DNA of 64,000 nt from Lactifluus volemus (lineage: Eukaryota > Basidiomycota > Agaricomycetes > Russulales > Russulaceae): contig WTXI01000046.1 of the NCBI GenBank assembly GCA_022376515.1, positions 62,001 through 126,000 of the forward strand, given 5' to 3'. The position numbers and the translations under genes were made by a program. A model generated the notes under the pieces. It saw only the letters and a program-made list of their open reading frames with translations, searched no databases and was not told the DNA's origin. This document shows positions 1 through 9,653 of this stretch, piece after piece (position 1 is the stretch's first letter; each line of letters opens with the position of its first letter).

Positions 1-91
1 AGGACGACCCCTTCCCCATATTTATGCACTGACCAACCCTCACTGAGAAAACAACTATCCTCCCCTTTAATTCCGCCAAACTTTGAGTCTG

Positions 92-2528
92 ATGGGTAAC
101 TGTTGCTCCAGCACTGCCGACAATGATCCTCCTCCGCATCCGGCGTCGAGGAGTGAAGCTTCCCAACCCCAACCCCAACCAACCCTATCCACATCTCAGA
201 TAGGTGCTCCCGTATCGCTGCAGTACAGTGCAGAAATAGCTGCCTCCTTAATACCCGAAGCACTCGATGACCGGCGATCTGAACGCGGAAGCATCAGGTC
301 TCGGAGAAGTGTCAGGTCTCAAAGGAGTGTCAGGTCTCAACCCGCGCCGGACATGTATCAACGTCCAAGATCACAGTCTGCACAAGCGGCGTCACCTCGG
401 CCAGAATGGCTTCCAAGTGCCAGTGTGCCTGTGCCTCCACTACCGCCAGCCATAAGGCCTAGGGCCATAACAGACGCTACTAGGACCCATCGTGCCCGTA
501 CTAGATCGAGAAATGAGAATCGACCTGTCGACCTGCCACCCACTCCACAGCTACCCAGGCAGAATCGGAAATCCGCGCCGGATGAGAGTGGTCGCCGATG
601 GCTCACTTCCACCGTGTGGAGCACGCTTTCTGACAACTTCAGGTAACTTACGCGTTCACGTTTCTCTCTCGTAAGCCATTACCAATTCAACTGTCATATA
701 GATTCAGAATTCTCGTCGTGGGCAAGGTACGTGTTGATTATTATGTTTGCCTTACCTTAACCAATGGCAGGCCTTATGACAGAGCGACTCCGGAAAGTCA
801 TCACTCATCAACTCGATCTTCAAAGTGGATACTGCGGTATGCATACCATCGTCTTTCGCACACATTTCCTAACCATTCTAATTATGCATTGGTCAACAAA
901 AGTCGATACCCAGAACCACGGACATCAACACCGGGATTCCTTACTCCGACAACAGTCGTCTTATAGTCCATGAGTGCCCCGGATTTGAGCCCGGATACGT
1001 GCAAGACCTGCAAGTCATCCGGGATTTTATCACGGTCCGGACTGACGCGCGTCTCCCACCGTCGGAAAGATTGCATGTAATCTGGTAACCGAACAGCAAT
1101 GGAAGCGGCAGCAAGCTAATGAAAGCTCTCCTAGGATCTGCGTCCCCGTATCAGACCTCATCACTGGACATCTCGGAGACGGGGTACAAGAGATTTTGGC
1201 TATGAGACAAGGTAAATCTACTCGAGTAACTTTCTTTCTAATTAACAAACGTATGACCCTCAGCGCCTGCTGTTCTTGTATTTACGAAATTTGATATATT
1301 CTTCTCCCAAGTCCTTTTTGATATCTCGGGTGGTAACTCTCAACACACTCAACACCACGAGCTTGCGAAAGTCAGGGTACAGGAACTATACGAAGAATCG
1401 TGTCGCCTCCTACTCGGAAAGCAACCTAGGGATATCCCTGCGGAGATGGTTTCAAGTACTTGCTCCCTTGTGTGTGTTGTGCGGAACAGCTGATTGACTC
1501 TTTTGGTTGTTTACAGCGAAGCCGAGATTTGGTGACCTTATCTCCAAACTGTTTTCAACTACAAACAAGCTAGTTGCTGCGGTCCCACTCAGCGCTACTG
1601 TACCCTCCTCTTCATTTGAAGCAAGAGGTGGACCACACATTTCTCCCGTGTCCCTTGCGTGGTCCATAGCACAGAGAATAAACCGTGACGTAAACCTTCA
1701 AACATCCATCATGCACGTACTGTTATCTCTGTTCTTGAAATTTATTATCTTATCTTTTCCCGCAGTGTTGGGCGAAGCCGTGAATACGATATCCAACTCA
1801 CAGTCGATGACACTGACAAGGTTTCTCACGTAATATAGGGTATTGGCGTAATCTCGGGTCTAGTCGCGAATTCTCTGGGCGCACCATGGAGTACTGCATC
1901 GACACGATTCACAACGATGTCGTCGACGTTTGGAACCTTCGTGATCACAAGAAGGTCTTTTTCCTTTTGTTTTGACGGCTATATTTGTTCGCTGACAGCG
2001 ATGGCCAGTATCTGTCGAGCAGTGAGTTCAAATCCCAAATGTCTCACCTTGTCAAAGACTTGTCTAGGTCACCTGGCGGGTCTCAGGGGTGAGGACTCAC
2101 CCACTGCATGGAATTAACAAGTAAAGTGACCAATTTTCCGATAGATCCAACCTAGATGGTGTTGGATCGACCACACCCGCAGCTCAATGGGTGAAGGATA
2201 CATACCAAAACAGGTGAGCAAGCCCTTCGTGTGTCGTACCTTTTACTAGATATCTTCGTCTAGCACCGAGAACATCTGCTGTATCATGGGCTACATTGTA
2301 GACCTTACCGTCATCCAGCATGAGGTTTTTCGATCCGGCCGTGATGTGTCGGCCCAGGAGGTTCGGATACTTATGGAGCGCCATGACAGGACCACCAGGA
2401 GTCAGATTCATAACGATGTCCGCCGCTTTTCCACAGGGACGCCCACATTCACGTATCGCGGAAATGACCTGATCCTTGAGAAAACGATTGACCTGATAGC
2501 AAGGTTTTGTCCCGCCGGTAACAGCTAA
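92..2528 (+). CDS. N-acylated P-loop GTPase (fungal G-domain protein), copy 1
   Basis: The hand-built model has 12 exons: 92-642, 702-726, 783-836, 903-1084, 1135-1211, 1264-1455, 1517-1712, 1766-1779, 1839-1954, 2009-2088, 2145-2213 and 2264-2528. It totals 1821 nt and encodes 606 aa with no internal stop. The start is the ATG at 92, giving MGNCCSS, a candidate N-myristoylation site followed by cysteines that could be palmitoylated, so membrane attachment is likely. Residues 1-183 are Ser/Pro/Arg-rich and probably disordered. The G domain follows: Walker A GKSDSGKS (191-198), a switch-II position reading ECPG (234-237) instead of the usual DxxG, and a G4 motif TKFD (304-307). The last 90 residues contain a hydrophobic stretch beginning MGYIVDL. 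Exon 7 uses a GC donor and exon 8 is only 14 nt; the paralogue at 4636-7161 has the same microexon. The family is a basidiomycete G-domain group whose function I do not know. The nucleotide-binding assignment is firm; the cellular role is open. Confidence 0.85.
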
Positions 2529-3323
2529 AATGCTTACTTTGTGTATTGTCCCAACTACCTTAGGCTTTCTCGTCTTGCCTCGCTTGGGACGTAGCGACAG
2601 CGGCCATCCTTTTCCGGGCTTATTTTTTCCGTTATTTACCTATAATCACTGGCAGCGCATCCCTTTCTCGTCTAACTTCGGTTTGTCATAATGGAAATTG
2701 CATTAATGGAAATCGGTCCTACCACACTGTATGCGCGCCCCCTACAGGCTGGAAGCGTGCAAGTCCGAGTCCGCTCTCACCCGCCCAACGTTCAGTCGCT
2801 TATAGCTCCTTGCCGGCCCCCGCAATACGTGTCGGTAGAGCGGCCACGAGTAAAACGCATGCCCAGCGTATGGTGAATCGGTCGGAATCCGCGGTCAATT
2901 GAGTAATGCAATACAGTATGTGGATGCAAACCAACTTGGACTCTGCAAAATCTCCGGTACTGGTAGTGAACCATAATTCACAGAGCTCGTGATTGCGGGC
3001 TCACTTGCACACTTAGGATGTGTTGGGATAAGGAACCTGAGCTTGGGTTGTCGCCCTTTGCCCCTTGCCCTTAACCCTACTGCCGCCCACAGCAACCCTA
3101 AGCGTACTTCGCGCCCGGTTTTAATTGATGTGAAAGCGTGGCGTTGGTTCATTTCTGGTTCGATCATTTCAGAACTAGTCTAACCATGTGACTCAAATGT
3201 GAAGCTAAGTTACAACACCGAGGTAGGTAGGCGTTAAATTGTTGTGAAAAAATGCCCCGATGATTCCGAGTTCGTGGACACCACCTCAAATTTTGTCGAC
3301 TCGGCATTGCCCGTGGATACTGG
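2529..3323. other. Intergenic region after GTPase copy 1
   Basis: This is the 3' flank between two convergent genes. Only short, unconvincing reading frames occur. I see no RNA gene or repeat. It probably contains the 3' UTR of GTPase copy 1. Confidence 0.4.
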
Positions 3324-3338
3324 CACGTGACTTTGCTG

Positions 3339-3340
<2 letters not shown>
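3324..3340. repeat. Target-site duplication, left copy
   Basis: CACGTGACTTTGCTGTT occurs here directly before a T run and again, identically, at 4226-4242. The 17-bp direct repeat brackets the LINE insertion and is typical of target-primed reverse transcription. Confidence 0.85.
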
Positions 3341-3370
<30 letters not shown>

Positions 3371-4225
3371 GCATTTATATCCCGCAACATGTGACTATGA
3401 CAAAGACGCGGTCCCTATGGGTACAGGAATGGATCAGGCGGCGGGGGGAGTGTGGGTGAGGTATAACGTTGGGCTGGACGGAAGGATGGCTGTTTTGGGG
3501 GCGGGGAAGGGAGTAGAGAGTGGGTACTATCTACAGTGAGAAGGTGTACAATCTATCTAAGGGGACATCATCCCGGGTTCCACGCTTCTCTCGGGGCTAT
3601 GCAGGCGCGCGTCGCTTTCAGGAAGCGGGTCATGGCAGCACCACCCTCGGCTGTGCCTAGGAGAACGGGGAGGGAAATATCGCGGTCGATCGGGCGGAGG
3701 ATTTCTTGGCGGGCGTCTGTATATAGTGGGCAATGCGAGACCACATGGTCTACGGTCTGAAGGGGTTCCCCGCAGGGGCAGGATATGGGTTTCCCTGGGA
3801 GGAAGCGTGCGGCGTAGGAGCCGATGAAGGCGTGCCCGGTGATGAGCCGGACAAGGGTGGAGAAGACGGCGCGATCGCAGCCTCTTGAGCCTTGGATGAC
3901 TGGGGGGGGCTTACCGGAGGGGGGTTCGGGGAGGGCGATGTAAATTTGAGAGAGGCGGTCGCTATTCCTCCAGCGGGAGCCCCACTCCTCGATGAGGCCG
4001 GTTTTTGCGAGTTGACGTTGGTAGCTAATGGTGTAGGGCTCTCGAAAGTTTGGCGGGAGGGGGCGTGGGGCGGTCGTGTCTGTGAGGTGGCGCGCACGTG
4101 CGAAACCAACCAGGGATTTGTGGGGTGGGGCCCAGGATAACATGATATCTAGGGACCTGTGGAGTGAGAGGAGGTTGTCAGCGGTTTGTCTGAAGGAGAG
4201 TGAGAATGGTTGGCCTGGGTGAGGC
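3341..4225 (-). mobile_element. 5'-truncated non-LTR retrotransposon (LINE) insertion
   Basis: An element of about 885 bp on the minus strand is bounded by the 17-bp duplications at 3324-3340 and 4226-4242. Its 3' end is a poly(A) tail, seen on the plus strand as a T run to 3364. It keeps only the end of the second ORF and a 3' UTR, so it is a 5'-truncated copy, the usual outcome of aborted LINE integration. The exact target duplication and long pure A-tail suggest a fairly recent insertion. It landed between the 3' ends of the two convergent GTPase genes and interrupts neither. Confidence 0.85.
3568..4225 (-). pseudogene. C-terminal fragment of LINE ORF2 (post-RT zinc-binding region)
   Basis: This open frame of about 218 residues lies inside the truncated LINE. 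It covers the segment after the reverse transcriptase and RNase H part and carries a CxC-x8-H-x3-HC motif (CPCGEPLQTVDHVVSHC), as in the C-terminal zinc-binding region of fungal LINE ORF2 proteins. The frame stays open upstream to 4389 by chance, past the target-site duplication, but that part is host sequence. No RT catalytic motif is present, so the fragment cannot be functional alone. Confidence 0.7.
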
Positions 4226-4242
4226 CACGTGACTTTGCTGTT
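4226..4242. repeat. Target-site duplication, right copy
   Basis: Identical to 3324-3340 and marks the 5' boundary of the truncated LINE. Confidence 0.85.
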
Positions 4243-4635
4243 CCAGGGATCAACACATACGAAATTCAAGCAGCGGTCCGTGTTGATCACCTGCCTTTCA
4301 TGCACAACCAAAGTAGGGTTAGTATGGCCTTGCGACACGATATCCAGAGGCGACGCGTAGTTGCCGCGCGCCGCGGGGCTGACTCGCATAACCGCACGAC
4401 ATCATGTTTGATGGTTAGCAAGGTGGTTAGGGTTCGGGAAGGACATGCAACTTTTAGATGGGCGCTACTAGAATAGAGTTATAAAAAACATCATCCATAA
4501 TCATACTGTCTAGTTCAAGATGAGAAGGCAGGAGACGACAGCGAGCTTGTGGGGGGACCCTGGCCTGTTTAGGTGGCGTCAGCAAGAATTTCGAACGAGG
4601 TGACTTTGAATCGCTTGCCTAGGCATGTGGTCCCC

Positions 4636-7161
4636 CTACTGGCAAGCAACACAAATCAAATCAATAATTTTCCCCATGAATACGTCATTCTCCATATGGA
4701 CGGGCGCAGGATTTGCTTTAAGGAACTTGAGGATGCCATCATGGACTTCGGTTTTGCGATTAGAATCAGCGACGTCTCTCACTACTAACTGAATCTGACG
4801 AGGTGACATGTCTGTGCTAGACCGTGACCTAAAAAGGCTTTCCATAACAACCATGAGGTCTACAATGTAGCCCATCGCAACGCACACGTTCTCACGGCTG
4901 AATGAAGGGATGAGGCTGTAGCGAAAGAACAAGGAAGGGGCGCACTTACGTGCCGCAATACCGATCATACACCCACGGCACAGCTGACATTGGGGTTCCT
5001 GTTGCTGGTAAAACATTTAGTCTGGAACAGCAAGAATATAGGGTCATTAAATCTTCAGTGTCATCGACGCATGTCACGCTTACCCAGTCGGGACACCAGT
5101 GGATACCCTAGTAAGGTCTTCGATAAGATGATAAATCCCGGCCTTAAATGTGTCACTCGATAGATGCTGATTTTCTTTAGCAATTACGACAGGGTAGAGG
5201 ATAAAGGCCAACCTGTTCACGGTCACGAAGATTCCAGACGTCGACAATGTCGTCATGAATGACGTCCATGTAGTTTTTTAGGGTAACCGTGACATTGGGG
5301 AATCTAGGGCTAGACCCAAGGCCACGCCAATAACCTTATGGAACGAGGGAGCGTGTTGAAATGAATTGGATGTGAGGTGAATGCATTGGACTTACAGCTT
5401 TGCCCAACGCTATAGTAGCGAATGAGAAAACAACCTTCGAGCAAAAGAGGTTACGTACTCCATGGAAGCCTTAAGGTTAACATCACGGCTAACTCTCTGT
5501 GCTGCCGACCACGCAAGAACCACAGGCGAAAGTCGCGCGGTAGTATTATGGGAATTTGCCAGGAGGAGCTGGCGTGTTGTCACAACCAGTTTGTTGATGA
5601 GATCCCCGAATTTCGGCAGCGCTATAACCAGCCGAAGGAGTCAAAGAGCCCTTCCACGTAGCGAACATAGGAAGGGTATGTACTAGAGATGATCTCAACA
5701 GGCACATCCCTGGAGAGATTACGAAGCAGGCGGCTACATGATGCTTTGACCATGTCCTGCGCCTCGAATTTTGCACGTTCGTGGTGTTGGGGGTCGCCAC
5801 TTGCGATATCGAATAGGACTCGGGAGACGACCAGGTCGAATTGTGTGAGCACAAGAACAACGGGCACTGTAGGTCGAGTATTCTGTTAGATAAAAAAAGG
5901 CGTCGCGAGAAAATGCTCGCCCGTCTGCATGCCCAGCATCTCTTCCACCCCGTCTCCAAGCCTTCCGTCGATAACGTCCGATGCGGGGATGCACATCCTA
6001 TATGGGGTTTTCATAAGAAGCTTGTTACTGCCATATCCACCATTCCCTACCAGATAGCGTGTAACCTTTCTGAGGCTGGGACCTTCACGCCAGTGCGGTC
6101 CGTGATCAATTGTCGAAGGATTTGCGAGTTCTGGGTACTTCCGGATTCAAACCCAGAGCATTCGTGGATTGTAAGGTAACGATTATCGAGTGGACGAAAC
6201 CCGGAGTGGAAATCGGTTGCCCCAGCTACGTTGGGCTGTATCGACATTTGTTCCCCAAGGCATAATCAGTTGGCCAGATAGAGACATGAAAGACCATTGG
6301 ACTGTGACGCACCGCCATATCTATTTTGAAGGCAGAACTCATGAGTGAGGACTTTCCCGAGCCGCTCTGCGACAAGCACTACATCAACATCGCGTGGAAG
6401 TTATAGAATTAGAGGCACGTACCTTCCCCACAGCCAAAATTCTGAATCTGCAGACCGTCATGACAGTTTTCGTTTATAAGAGGACATTCGAACCAGTACC
6501 TGAAATCGTCGGGAAGGAGCTTCTGCACCCCAGAAGTTAATGGTTGTATTGGTTTCTTGCCATCCCTAGGTGTGTGGTTGGCTGATTTGCGTGGGTAACT
6601 TGAAGGTGATACATCGAATGTTACAGCCTTAGGTAGGGACCGCCCACTAGATCCGTCGGCTCGCATGTCAGTGGATACCGGCATTCCCGTTTGAAATGAC
6701 GCATAGGAAGACTTCGACCTGGAAGCCATAGGGGATGGGCACGCTCGCGCGGATTTGCCTGCTGTAGATGGACCCATACTTGAACTAGGTTGGGGTTTCG
6801 GGGTATTGTTCATCATTGCGCCGCTGTCCACGGAGAGCGAAGGCCTGAGACCCGCGACGCGATAACCAGCTGGTGGGGATGAGCTCGTTCCATTGCGTGG
6901 AAGAGATCCGGGTGGTGCCGCTGTATCGAGGTGCGCGCGTGAAGAAGACTCGATGACGGCGAGCGCTGAAGGCCGAGGCACGGGCAAATCATTAACGCGT
7001 TCGGGCGTTTCGCGCGCGGGCGCCACATTATTGCGTGACGGGGGCGCGCGCACAGGTGGTGCAAGATGGAGATTAGATGATGCCTCGGGCGCAGAGGTTC
7101 GGGTAGGTTCCAGTGGTGAGGGAACGTTTTCGTGTGACGACCCGCTGCAGCAATTCCCCAT
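4636..7161 (-). CDS. N-acylated P-loop GTPase (fungal G-domain protein), copy 2
   Basis: The minus-strand model has 12 exons: 7161-6500, 6447-6423, 6366-6313, 6235-6051, 5997-5921, 5866-5684, 5621-5459, 5409-5396, 5334-5213, 5166-5084, 5021-4950 and 4897-4636. It totals 1902 nt and encodes 633 aa. Exon count, phases and several exon lengths (25, 54, 77 and 14 nt) match the convergent paralogue at 92-2528. The start is the ATG at 7161, giving MGNCCSG, a candidate myristoylation/palmitoylation signal. Residues 1-220 are Ser/Pro-rich. Walker A is GKSGSGKS (228-235), the switch-II position reads ECSG (272-275) and the G4 motif reads TQFD (342-345). The usual lysine of [NT]KxD is thus glutamine, which may weaken guanine recognition. 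Intron 5 has a GC donor. The C-terminal hydrophobic MGYIVDL stretch is kept. Nothing indicates a pseudogene; function is unknown. Confidence 0.85.
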
Positions 7162-8240
7162 ATCGACCAAGATTGAGACGAGTCAGACGACAGAGCAGAA
7201 CCCCAGAGAGGGGATGATATATGTGATGAGACATGGCGGGAGTCAAACCTATCAGACATGAGGGAAAGGCGGGGCCTTTCAAGCATGGTAAAATTACGAC
7301 ATCACTTGTAGGGCTTGGTGCACCGTATTAGGAAGCTTAACTTTACCACCCTATGGCTCCACTAAGGGACGCGGTCTTGCATCTGCATCGGGGTAGTCGT
7401 GGCTGTGGTGTGATATCCATTGGCACATCACGCAGGAAAAAAACAACAGAGCCACTGCCTGCAGGAAAATGATGATGCGGCTGGGTACCACGCGTTGACG
7501 CACGCGCTAGCCTTGTTTCTGATCATCTGCACGAGAAACTAGGATGCCGTGGGGATCCGACATAACTGTCCATACCCCGTGAACATTGGGTTTTGATCAT
7601 CATCAGGCTAGGATAGGTTCAACTTGGAAAGAAGCCCACCGCTGGTGGCCGTGGCCACCGGAAGTTTGCGTAGCAGGGACGGTCGAGCGCTCGGAACCGA
7701 ATCTCGCCTACCTCACGCCGATCTGTCGTTGGAACGAAGTTTGCCAGCCTGCACAAAACATCGCAGTGCAGTGGACACGCTCACGTACATACGGGATAAA
7801 AAGAGACCACAGAATGCACTGTAGAATCCGTTTCAAGATCAGACTAATTTGAAAAAAAAAAAAAAAGGCCATATTGACAATGACCTACCCTCAGGTTTGA
7901 TTCCATCAGCGGTTCTCAACCATGTATCATTGGCACACCACCGGAGCAAGTAAATTATATGGTGATCGATTGTCCCAGAGTCACAAGGTTGAGGCAGAGT
8001 AATATAAAAAGAACGTTCCACTGTCTTGTGAAGATTCCCGTTTCCAGATACGGTACATGAATGTTTACACGAGGTTATAACGAGGACTAAAAGCAATGCA
8101 TGGTGTGTCAGAATATGTAGTAGGGGAGGAAGTACAGTATTGCCGCACACAGGTGGGAATAAATGAGGCAACGTATATGCTAATAGAGAGCGGCGCGTAA
8201 AGCATAAACGAGAATATGGACTCGGACGGGTTAAAATACC
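7162..8240. other. Intergenic region between GTPase copy 2 and the caspase cluster
   Basis: The first half is the presumed promoter and 5' UTR side of GTPase copy 2. A pure A run sits at about 7852-7866. From roughly 7867 the sequence resembles the 3' flank that follows the other caspase copies (for example near 17440-17770). No gene is recognisable. Confidence 0.4.
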
Positions 8241-9060
8241 TCATAATTGGAGCGTGTCTTTCATATTCTGCACCCGACGTCATCAGCAAGTATAAACCGA
8301 GTAACTACGACGAAAGCGCACCAATTTCACGAGACTACTCAGCTCTGGCTCTCGAGTTCCCCACCAAATCCAGGTCCTTCACCATGCGCAGCCTTCTTTC
8401 TTTGGTCACGTGTGTATTCATACAGTGCCAAGGCGTTATCATGTAGTTTAAAGCTAAATGAAGAAAGATCAACGCTCATGTGAGAGCAACGAGTGTACAA
8501 CAGACCAACATACTTGACATGCGACATCAACGCCCCGTACGTTGGGTGATTGTTGGCCTCTGATGGATACGTCAGATCTGGGTATGGCAACCGTCAACAG
8601 AATACGCCAAACTAAGGTAATCGCACAGGGCCGTGGTCAGTGAGCCATTTGGGCCTTCCCATGCTACCTGTAAATCCGAACAGGCGGATAGAGAGATCTT
8701 TAAAGAATTATGAGGTCACAGTTGGCCTGAAGGGGCTGTACGTACCACCATTGGATGGGGGATATCGCTATACTTGCACAGCCATCACAAACAAAACGAG
8801 GTTCCGGAGAAGCACATCGGGGCGGGCATGCGAATAGCAAAACCTCTTGCGAGCGTCGAGTTACACGAAATTGCGCCTCAGAAGACCATTCCGATTGATC
8901 TGCGACACCTCCGCCGATTTGTGTATCATCCGGCTGGATTTGACATGACGGGGGTTCAACAGGCTGACTATCCAGGATAGTTTCGACCGACTGAAGTACG
9001 AGTGGTTGAAGTCCGCGGCCTGACGGCGCACTACGCGGGTATCAGAGCATGAGCATGAAT
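8241..9060 (-). pseudogene. Caspase-like protease, 3'-half fragment (copy 0)
   Basis: This stretch corresponds to the last exons of the caspase genes at 17775-19602 and 30595-32533. It begins in the region after the catalytic-cysteine exon, includes the SETNNHPTY-like exon (here SEANNHPTY) and a DQRKKAAHGEG exon, and ends at the same TGA context (8243-8241). Homology stops abruptly at about 9060, so the catalytic His and Cys exons are missing. About 10 nt are lost in the penultimate exon relative to the other copies, which shifts the frame and ends it early. It is most similar to copy 2 and is a dead, truncated duplicate. Confidence 0.7.
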
Positions 9061-9653
9061 GTGTGATTCCAAGGGCAGCGGTCACACTGACCTTACAGCG
9101 ACATGTCGATATATCACATATTCCCACTGCTCGCTCCTGTGATCAGCTACCGAATTTGATCGGAGGTTCGTCGTCACTACCGCGCGGCAGGCGAGTTCTG
9201 AAAGATCGTTTTGGGAAGGAAGATAGAAGAGAAAAAGGTACGAACGAAAGCTTGGGTAGTTACGACCAGAGAAGTAAGGCGACGGGAAGCTGAGACCAGG
9301 GTTGTCATGATACCGCATCGGAACCCGGATCCGATGAAACTCAGTATCCGATACCCAAAAACATCACATCAGGCCTGATACCGCCTGATACATAGGCAAC
9401 GCGGGAAATTCCTCCTTATTTTGGAAGGTGGGTGTCACATGTTCTCGAAAATGCATTACAGTACGGATGGTTAATGAGTGTTAAGTAGTTTTAAGGATGT
9501 TTAAGGGTGTGTCAATTAATTTCGACTTTTCCTGATGGGTGTGATCCAAGTTGGGATCTTTAGAATTTGCATTAAATCTAGAGTGACAGTATGTTGTTAA
9601 TAATTGGGACGGAAACAGCTTTCACCGCAGTACGAACGGGTGCACGAACGAGA
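9061..9653. other. Junction region downstream of the fusion gene
   Basis: Sequence between the broken caspase fragment and the stop codon of the 1254-aa fusion gene. No gene is seen. It likely holds the 3' UTR of the fusion gene. Confidence 0.35.

Noticed and set aside
4226..4389. Extension of the LINE ORF to 4389
   Set aside because: The frame is open by chance across the target-site duplication at 4226-4242; sequence beyond it is host DNA.
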